Shown: positions 32,146-37,191 of the stretch, one piece after another
Layout: each line of letters opens with the position of its first letter
How positions within the stretch are numbered: position 1 is the first letter of the stretch
Assembly (NCBI GenBank): GCA_002737625.1
Contig: NSIB01000011.1
Span: 1 to 37,191, forward strand
Source of the DNA: Flavobacteriales bacterium
Lineage (GTDB): Bacteria; Bacteroidota; Bacteroidia; NS11-12g; UBA955
DNA: 37,191 nucleotides
Direction: 5' to 3'
Position numbers and translations under genes: made by a program
Notes under the pieces: generated by a model
The model's database searches: none
Told to the model about the DNA's origin: nothing
The model's input: only the letters and a program-made list of their open reading frames with translations

Positions 32146-32688
32146 ATGTTCGATAAAGCGGAAGATCTAATCATTGAGTTTGTTAAATTAAAAGATGGCA
32201 AACACTCGTTGAACTTCCGGGTTGACGAAGCGTTCTTTGAAGAATTGGGGAGTGTTGAGGTACATAAAGCCGATGTGGGAGTGCAGGTTATGGTTGATAA
32301 AAATGTCAATTGGATGCATTGCCATATCGACATTAAAGGTAGTTTGACCGTTGATTGTCATCGCTGTTTGGTGGATATTCCTTTGGGGATTTCTACGAAG
32401 TATTTGTTGATTGTTAAATTGGATAGTCATGAAACCGTTGATGTAGATCATGAAGATGAAGGGGTGGAATTAATTTACCTTCGTCCGCATGATTTTGAAT
32501 TGCGTATCGCTCGCCCCGTTTATGAAACAAGCCTTTTGGCATTACCTATGATTAGGAATTGCGATGATTTGGAGAATAAACCCTGTGACAAGGCAATGAT
32601 TCAGAAACTAAAAACGCTCAGCGGAGAAACAACAGATGAAGTTGTAGATGCTCGTTGGGAGAAATTGAAACAACTAAAAAACAAATAA
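32146..32688 (+). CDS. DUF177/YceD family protein
   Basis: A 180-residue protein of the YceD (DUF177) family, recognised by VDCHRCLVDI with a CxxC pair, the acidic middle (DHEDEGVELIYL), and the C-terminal motif DARWEKLKQLKNK, which follows the family's DPRWEKL pattern. In other bacteria and plastids the family is linked to 23S rRNA accumulation and ribosome maturation. Its constant neighbour rpmF (L32) follows eight bases later. Homologues usually have two CxxC pairs; a second one is not clear here, though CDDLENKPC may play that part. Confidence 0.92.
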   Translation: MFDKAEDLIIEFVKLKDGKHSLNFRVDEAFFEELGSVEVHKADVGVQVMVDKNVNWMHCHIDIKGSLTVDCHRCLVDIPLGISTKYLLIVKLDSHETVDVDHEDEGVELIYLRPHDFELRIARPVYETSLLALPMIRNCDDLENKPCDKAMIQKLKTLSGETTDEVVDARWEKLKQLKNK

Positions 32689-32696
32689 CCAAGGAA

Positions 32697-32882
32697 ATGG
32701 CACATCCTAAACGAAAAATATCGAAAACCCGTCGCGACAAACGTCGTACTCATGACAAAATTGAAGTGCGTCCAATGATTGCTGATCCAATAACCGGTGA
32801 TGTTTCATTGTACCATCGTGTGAATCTCGAAACAGGAATGTACCGCGGCCAAAAGGTAATGAAGGGTCGCAACGATAGCTAA
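32697..32882 (+). CDS. rpmF: 50S ribosomal protein L32
   Basis: The 61-residue protein starts MAHPKRKISKTRRDKRRTHDK, the typical L32 N-terminus. The true start is the ATG at 32697; the frame is open upstream to 32655 but overlaps DUF177. Zinc-ligand cysteines found in many L32 proteins are absent: the middle reads RPMIADPITGDVSLYHRVNLE, so this is a cysteine-free (C-minus) form. Ends GRNDS, one base before the plsX ATG. Confidence 0.95.
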   Translation: MAHPKRKISKTRRDKRRTHDKIEVRPMIADPITGDVSLYHRVNLETGMYRGQKVMKGRNDS

Positions 32883-32883
32883 A

Positions 32884-33852
32884 ATGAGAATTGGTATTGA
32901 CGTCATGGGTGGGGATTATGCCCCATTGGAAGCCGTCAAAGGTGCCTCATTAGCAGCAAAGGCTTTGAAGGGCGTGGAACTGGTTCTTTTTGGTTCTATG
33001 AGCGAAGTTTTGCGCGTCTGTGAAAGTGAAGGTATCGATTCAAAATTATTTACTTTTGTTGATACGCCGGATGTCATTGAAATGGCAGAACACCCGGTAA
33101 AGGCCTTGTTATCAAAGCCCAATTCAAGCATTGCTCAAGGTTTTTTACAGCTTGCAAAAGGTAATATCGGTGCTTTTTTGAGTGCTGGTAATACGGGCGC
33201 TATGTTGGTTGGTTCTATTCAATATTTGAAATTGGTAGATGGTTGTGATAGACCGTGCTTAACTGCCGCCATTCCCCGTGCCAACATGAACCCCGGTTTG
33301 TTGTTGGATGTGGGTGCTAACTCGGATTGTAAACCAGAACATTTAGAAAAGTTTGCACTGCTTGGTAACTTGCTTTATTCAATGATGTACAAAGTGGATT
33401 CACCGAAAGTGGGTCTATTAAATATTGGTGAAGAAAGTGAAAAGGGAAACCTATTAACAAAAGCCACGCATCAATTATTGTCTCAAACCCAAGGCATTAA
33501 TTTTGTGGGAAATGTGGAAGGTCGTGATATTTTTGCTGATATTGCTGATGTTGTGGTTTGTGATGGTTTTAGTGGCAATGTGATCATTAAAGTGTGTGAA
33601 GGCATGTATTACCGATTGGTAAAACGGGGCGTACAAGATGATTATTTGGACCGGTTTAATTTTAAACACTACGGTGGAAGTTTGATTTTAGGGGTAAATG
33701 CTCCGGTTGTTGTAGGCCATGGTATTACGAAAGCAGAGACTTTCCTTAAAATGATAGAATTGGCTCAGGATGCCGTGGAAACTCAATTGACAAGTAAAAT
33801 TCAAAAGGCGATGAGCCATTTTAATGCTGAGCAATCGTTAATAACAAGTTAA
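32884..33852 (+). CDS. plsX: Phosphate acyltransferase PlsX
   Basis: Converts acyl-ACP and phosphate to acyl-phosphate for glycerol-3-phosphate acylation, a peripheral membrane enzyme. The 322-residue protein has the family motifs: IGIDVMGGDYAPLEAVKGA, DTPDVIEMAEHPVKAL, AFLSAGNTGAML, LLDVGANSDCKPEHL, LLNIGEESEKGN, FVGNVEGRDI, VVCDGFSGNVIIK. Its start is one base after rpmF. Grouping with fabH links phospholipid and fatty-acid synthesis to ribosome supply, as in E. coli. Confidence 0.97.
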   Translation: MRIGIDVMGGDYAPLEAVKGASLAAKALKGVELVLFGSMSEVLRVCESEGIDSKLFTFVDTPDVIEMAEHPVKALLSKPNSSIAQGFLQLAKGNIGAFLSAGNTGAMLVGSIQYLKLVDGCDRPCLTAAIPRANMNPGLLLDVGANSDCKPEHLEKFALLGNLLYSMMYKVDSPKVGLLNIGEESEKGNLLTKATHQLLSQTQGINFVGNVEGRDIFADIADVVVCDGFSGNVIIKVCEGMYYRLVKRGVQDDYLDRFNFKHYGGSLILGVNAPVVVGHGITKAETFLKMIELAQDAVETQLTSKIQKAMSHFNAEQSLITS

Positions 33853-33855
33853 TTC

Positions 33856-34851
33856 ATGAAAATCACAGCTGCCATCACTGCGGTGGGTGGATATGTTCCC
33901 CCGAAAATCCTTACCAATGCTGATTTAGAGAAAATGGTTGATACGAACGATGAATGGATTCGTTCGAGGACTGGTATTTTGGAACGTCATATTTTGGATG
34001 AACCTGGAAAAGCGACATCAGATTTGGCTGTGGGTGCTATATTGCCGATGTTGGCAAAAAAGGGCATAGATCCTGCGGAAATTGATATGATTATTTGTGG
34101 CACTGTAACGGGAGATTATATTTTTCCCGCAACAGCCAATGTGATAGCAGATAAAATTGGTGCCGTGAATGCTTGGGGCTACGACGTCAATGCGGCATGT
34201 AGTGGTTTCTTATTTGCTCTGGTAACTGGATCAAAATTTATTGAAACAGGGTCTCACAAAAAAGTACTGGTTGTAGGGGCAGATAAAATGAGTGCTATTA
34301 CTGATTACACAGATCGTAATACATGTGTGTTGTTTGGAGATGGTGCGGGTTGTGTTTTATTGGAGCCGTCCACGGATGGATTGGGGATACAAGATTCAAT
34401 TACCCGTGTGGATGGAAGTGGCCGTGATTTTTTAATTCAAAAAGCCGGAGGTTCAATGTTGCCACCGAGTCATGAAACGATAGACCAGCGTTTGCATTAT
34501 GCCCAGCAAGAGGGAAAAACGGTATTCAAGTTTGCTGTAACTCGTATGGCGGATGTGAGTTATGAAATCATGGAGAGAAATAATCTTTCTGCGGATGATA
34601 TCGCTTGGTTGGTGCCTCACCAAGCCAATTTGCGTATCATTGATGCCACTGCAGATCGCATGGGGTTGGATAAGAACAAGGTGATGATTAATATCCAGAA
34701 GTATGGGAATACCACTTCAGCAACTTTGCCTTTGTGCTTATGGGAATGGGAAAAGCAATTGAAAAAAGGGGATAATCTAATCCTTAGTAGTTTTGGTGGT
34801 GGCTTTACTTGGGGTAGTATTTACCTCAAATGGGCTTACGATTCCAATTAA
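33856..34851 (+). CDS. fabH: Beta-ketoacyl-ACP synthase III
   Basis: Starts fatty-acid synthesis by condensing acetyl-CoA (or branched acyl-CoA) with malonyl-ACP. The 331-residue protein has the catalytic triad: C115 in NAACSGFLFAL, H255 in VPHQANLRI, N285 in YGNTTSA. GDGAGCVLLEPS and SFGGGFTWGS are also typical. Three bases separate it from plsX. Its stop overlaps the stop of the convergent RsmB-like gene by four bases. No terminator can fit between the two coding regions. Confidence 0.98.
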   Translation: MKITAAITAVGGYVPPKILTNADLEKMVDTNDEWIRSRTGILERHILDEPGKATSDLAVGAILPMLAKKGIDPAEIDMIICGTVTGDYIFPATANVIADKIGAVNAWGYDVNAACSGFLFALVTGSKFIETGSHKKVLVVGADKMSAITDYTDRNTCVLFGDGAGCVLLEPSTDGLGIQDSITRVDGSGRDFLIQKAGGSMLPPSHETIDQRLHYAQQEGKTVFKFAVTRMADVSYEIMERNNLSADDIAWLVPHQANLRIIDATADRMGLDKNKVMINIQKYGNTTSATLPLCLWEWEKQLKKGDNLILSSFGGGFTWGSIYLKWAYDSN

Positions 34852-36140
34852 TTCACTTTTTGTATTATACATCGATAAATAAAATCGCCGTGGATGTCTA
34901 TTCCTCCACAGAATTCTTCTGATATCAACTGCAAGTTATCATGGTTGTCTAATAATTGCTGGATGGTATTTTCGTTTTCTGCTGCAAATACTGAGCAAGT
35001 AAGATAAACAAGATAACCGCCGATAGCAAGGCTCGGTAACACGTTTTGTATGATACTGAATTGTTTTTCTGCGAATGTTTTGATAGTTGTTGAATCGAAA
35101 AAATGAATATTTTCTGGATTTCTACGCCAGGTACCGCTGCCGGTGCAGGGGACGTCTGCGAGGATGACATGATAGGTTTGATTTGGATTTTTACTGTTAC
35201 TATTATCTATATATCCGTTCAATGAAGCGGTAAACACAGTGGGTTGTTTGAGTCCTAGTAATTGAAATCGCTGCTTGAGGTTTTCTAAAATATTCGATCT
35301 CACATCGGAGCAGGTGAGGTTGGTTGTTGGGAATTGCTTTAATAGGGATATCGATTTACCTCCCGCACCGGCGCAGCAGTCCCATAAAGCAGTATTGGCG
35401 TGACAGTAGACGGCCATCGGTTGGTTTGACCAATCCATTGCTGTTTGAGAGGAAATGTCTTGTATGTAGGCATTACCATTTTCCACCCAAGGATTCAGAT
35501 TCACCTGTGCTGATACGGCGATGGCGTTGCCCTGGGTTTGTTCGATGGCTATTCCCGCTTTTGTTAATTGTGTTTGTAGGCCTTTAAGAGAAATGTTGCC
35601 ATTGGACAACCAAACTAGGGGTTCAGATGTGAACCATGGCGTGAGTATTTCGGTGGTAATGGTTTGGCTTAAATATTGGGATAGGGATTGGTAGGGGCTG
35701 TAATTTTTGTTGGATTCTGGGTTGTCTGCTTGGTTTGATTCCCCGCTGTCTATACGATTGGATTTAGGGCTCTTTGGGGGAGTGGATTCGGTGTTGACAG
35801 TTCGGTTTGACTTATCAGTTGGGTTAGCAATTGTTTCAGATTGTTTTATTGATGGGGTATTGTTTGATGTTGGGATATTCAAATTTTGGTTGCCCACGGC
35901 TGTTGTGAAATGGGTTTGCAACCATTGTAGAATTATCTCCGGGGATTGGCGCGAAACGCCGTAGGCGTTTCGCCAGAAGAAATAACAGGCAGTCCTGTAA
36001 CGCTTACGATCTTTGCTTCCCCAATTTTTATTCTCCTTAAAGCAGGCTTTTACATACAAATGAAAAGGAGTGCCGCCGTCGTACTCAAACAACATAGTGG
36101 CACAATTTTGATAAAAAATATAAGGGTAAATCGCTGTCAT
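34848..36140 (-). CDS. RsmB/NOL1-NOP2-Sun type rRNA (cytosine-C5) methyltransferase
   Basis: The C-terminal half (about 180-430) is an AdoMet-dependent m5C methyltransferase: YIQDISSQTAMDW, LWDCCAGAGGKSISLL (AdoMet-binding loop), LTCSDVRSNIL, VILADVPCTGSGTWRRNPE with the product-release Cys, and LVYLTCSVFAAENE with the catalytic Cys. The N-terminal part is short and unusual. After 80 residues comes a Ser/Asn/Pro-rich stretch of about 65 residues (85-150). A strong palindrome in the DNA (35948-35974) encodes the segment NAYGVSRQS inside it. The NusB-like domain of RsmB is therefore reduced or absent. Target probably 16S rRNA; not certain. Confidence 0.88.
   Translation of the reverse strand: MTAIYPYIFYQNCATMLFEYDGGTPFHLYVKACFKENKNWGSKDRKRYRTACYFFWRNAYGVSRQSPEIILQWLQTHFTTAVGNQNLNIPTSNNTPSIKQSETIANPTDKSNRTVNTESTPPKSPKSNRIDSGESNQADNPESNKNYSPYQSLSQYLSQTITTEILTPWFTSEPLVWLSNGNISLKGLQTQLTKAGIAIEQTQGNAIAVSAQVNLNPWVENGNAYIQDISSQTAMDWSNQPMAVYCHANTALWDCCAGAGGKSISLLKQFPTTNLTCSDVRSNILENLKQRFQLLGLKQPTVFTASLNGYIDNSNSKNPNQTYHVILADVPCTGSGTWRRNPENIHFFDSTTIKTFAEKQFSIIQNVLPSLAIGGYLVYLTCSVFAAENENTIQQLLDNHDNLQLISEEFCGGIDIHGDFIYRCIIQKVN
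35948..35974. repeat. Palindrome inside the RsmB-like coding region
   Basis: GCGAAACGCC (35951-35960), loop GTA, GGCGTTTCGC (35964-35973): a perfect 10-bp stem. It is GC-rich beside AT-rich coding DNA and can extend to GGC/GCC with a two-base bulge. It is in frame with the gene and encodes part of WRNAYGVSRQSP, a stretch I cannot match to the RsmB N-terminal domain. Confidence 0.75.
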
Positions 36141-36183
36141 TTCGTTTGTTTAAGTATATATCCAGCCGTTTCTGTTATTCTTA

Positions 36184-36213
36184 CAAAAATCGGGTAGAGC
36201 ATTATTGACTGAA
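36184..36213 (-). promoter_or_regulatory. Possible promoter of the RsmB-like gene
   Basis: On the minus strand TTC (36213-36211), 19 bases, GATTTTTG (36191-36184), with the gene ATG 43 bases downstream. The -33 element lies inside the last codons of the upstream gene and both boxes have changes from the pattern, so this is a weak call. Confidence 0.35.
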
Positions 36214-37191
36214 GAGGTGAGGGGTGTCTTCGTAAATCACTACAAATCGAATCCCATCGTTATAAGGGGCTGATCCACCACCGCGAATGTGTATCGAATT
36301 AATCAATCCTTCGTAAGTAGCATCGGGCAATGAAGAAACGAAATTGGGTCCAAATGCCATCGCGCTAAATCCCAAATAATTACCTTGGTCGTATCCAATG
36401 AAGGCGAAACGACTCGGCTCAGTGCCGTAGGTTGCAAAGAATTTTTTGGAGAAATGCAACGTCGCCGTGTCGTGAAAATCTGTAAAGTTTACTGTGGGAT
36501 AAATACAAATTTCATCGTTCAATCCGCTGTAATATCGCTTGTCTTCGAACCAGCTTAAGTCTGCGATTAGCCAGCATTGCTGACGTTTTTCAAGGAGTTT
36601 TTCTAAGGGTGTCCTCACTGCCACATCATCAGCACATGCCACCAATAACAAACTATCCCTTTTTGGCAAGGCGGGTGTTAATACCCCATCTTTCATCGTG
36701 TGAATTGTAATCAATTTTGATGTCGATTTTGCCATCGATGCTTTGTAAATCAATGCCTTAGGCTTACTCGATTTCCCAGCGTCTATGATTAAACAAATGC
36801 GATGCTTTGGAAACATGCGAATGACATTCTTCGCCACCGATTTATATCGCAGGGTATCGTTGATGAAAAAATTAATATTCGGAAAAGGTCCCGTGGTTAA
36901 ACCTTTTTGTGATTTTGGTTTGATATAGGTTAATGGTGAAATCCAAAGTTGTGGGTTAATTATGGGGGTTTCGATTGTCACATTATTTGGGTTGACCACA
37001 GCTAAATTTGTCTGATTGCCTAACGCATTTAGCCAGCTTCCTGAAGGAGAATAAATTAAATCCTTGAAATTCTGTTCGTATACGGGTCCAATGATGATAT
37101 TGTTATCTATAAAGTTTCTGTTTGCCGAAATCGACTTGATCGCCAACTGATTTAGGGGAACGCTATCGGTTGGTTCTGTATCAAAAACACT
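36202..37191 (-). CDS. Protein with type 1 periplasmic-binding-like fold (5' end outside window)
   Basis: The frame is open from the right edge (37191) to TAA at 36202-36204, so 329 residues of a longer protein are visible; the start lies beyond the edge. Features such as NNIIIGPVYEQNFKDLIYS, ICLIIDAGKSSKPKALIYK, QCWLIADLSWFEDKRY and FAFIGYDQGNYLGFSAMAFG fit the two-lobed fold of ABC-type substrate-binding and LpoA-like proteins. In Bacteroidota such a domain often follows LysM repeats. Whether LysM repeats or a signal peptide are upstream cannot be seen. The first internal candidate start, a TTG at 37146, is not credible as a real start. Confidence 0.72.
   Translation of the reverse strand, partial: SVFDTEPTDSVPLNQLAIKSISANRNFIDNNIIIGPVYEQNFKDLIYSPSGSWLNALGNQTNLAVVNPNNVTIETPIINPQLWISPLTYIKPKSQKGLTTGPFPNINFFINDTLRYKSVAKNVIRMFPKHRICLIIDAGKSSKPKALIYKASMAKSTSKLITIHTMKDGVLTPALPKRDSLLLVACADDVAVRTPLEKLLEKRQQCWLIADLSWFEDKRYYSGLNDEICIYPTVNFTDFHDTATLHFSKKFFATYGTEPSRFAFIGYDQGNYLGFSAMAFGPNFVSSLPDATYEGLINSIHIRGGGSAPYNDGIRFVVIYEDTPHLFSQ

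Noticed and set aside
35707-35964. Open frame of 85 codons opposite the low-complexity part of the RsmB-like gene
   Set aside because: It exists because the Ser/Asn/Pro-rich codons leave few stops on the other strand; no promoter or motif supports it.
1-37191. Search for CRISPR arrays, insertion sequences, prophage or toxin-antitoxin modules
   Set aside because: No regularly spaced repeats, transposase or integrase motifs, or small paired genes of that kind were seen on reading both strands.

Overview
This 37 kb window is a chromosomal segment of a member of the Bacteroidota. The clearest marker is the porP/sprF-like gene followed by gldK-gldL-gldM-gldN, the core of the type IX secretion system (T9SS) and gliding apparatus of that phylum. 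A secreted metalloprotease with a T9SS-type C-terminal sorting domain, and promoters of the Bacteroidota pattern (TTTG or TTG, 19-20 bases, TAnnTTTG), agree with this. I cannot name a family or genus. I see no prophage, insertion sequence, CRISPR array or plasmid gene; almost everything is core genome, densely packed and mostly in short operons.

Layout. 1-520: left edge with a broken MazG-like remnant, then tRNA-Ser(GCU) on the minus strand with its own promoter and a hairpin terminator. 530-3704: thrS-infC-rpmI-rplT translation operon, closed by a strong terminator with a GAAA loop. 3796-4866: an exported protein I do not recognise. 5043-11433 (minus): uvrA, purB and a large membrane protein that joins an AsmA-like region to a GT51 peptidoglycan glycosyltransferase. 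11509-14135 (minus): lipB-lemA-TPM-TPM. 14204-20291 (plus): a YraN-like gene, the secreted M43 protease, topA and a SirB1/transglutaminase-like protein. 20363-23350 (plus): 2-oxoacid dehydrogenase E2, a YfcE-type phosphodiesterase, tRNA-Leu(CAA) and an alpha/beta hydrolase that starts five bases after the tRNA. 23360-25676 (minus): a sigma-54-type response regulator and a Sua5-type threonylcarbamoyl-AMP synthase. 25935-31998 (plus): PorP/SprF-like protein and GldKLMN, closed by a long hairpin terminator. 32146-34851 (plus): DUF177/YceD-rpmF-plsX-fabH, the classic L32/fatty-acid operon. 34848-37191 (minus): an RsmB-like rRNA methyltransferase with a low-complexity insert and an in-frame palindrome, and a protein resembling type 1 periplasmic-binding folds that runs off the right edge.

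Connections. LipB makes the octanoyl transfer needed to lipoylate proteins such as the E2 encoded about 6 kb away. The GldKLMN/PorP machinery is the expected export route for the M43 protease, which carries a C-terminal sorting domain. Several genes (purB, lipB, uvrA) have a promoter -7 box only 4-8 bases before the ATG, so their mRNAs are probably leaderless or nearly so. The least explained items are the palindrome in the purB promoter spacer, whose half-sites equal those of the E. coli PurR box, the in-frame palindrome in the RsmB-like gene, the AsmA-GT51 fusion, the tRNA-Leu/hydrolase arrangement and the unrecognised exported protein.
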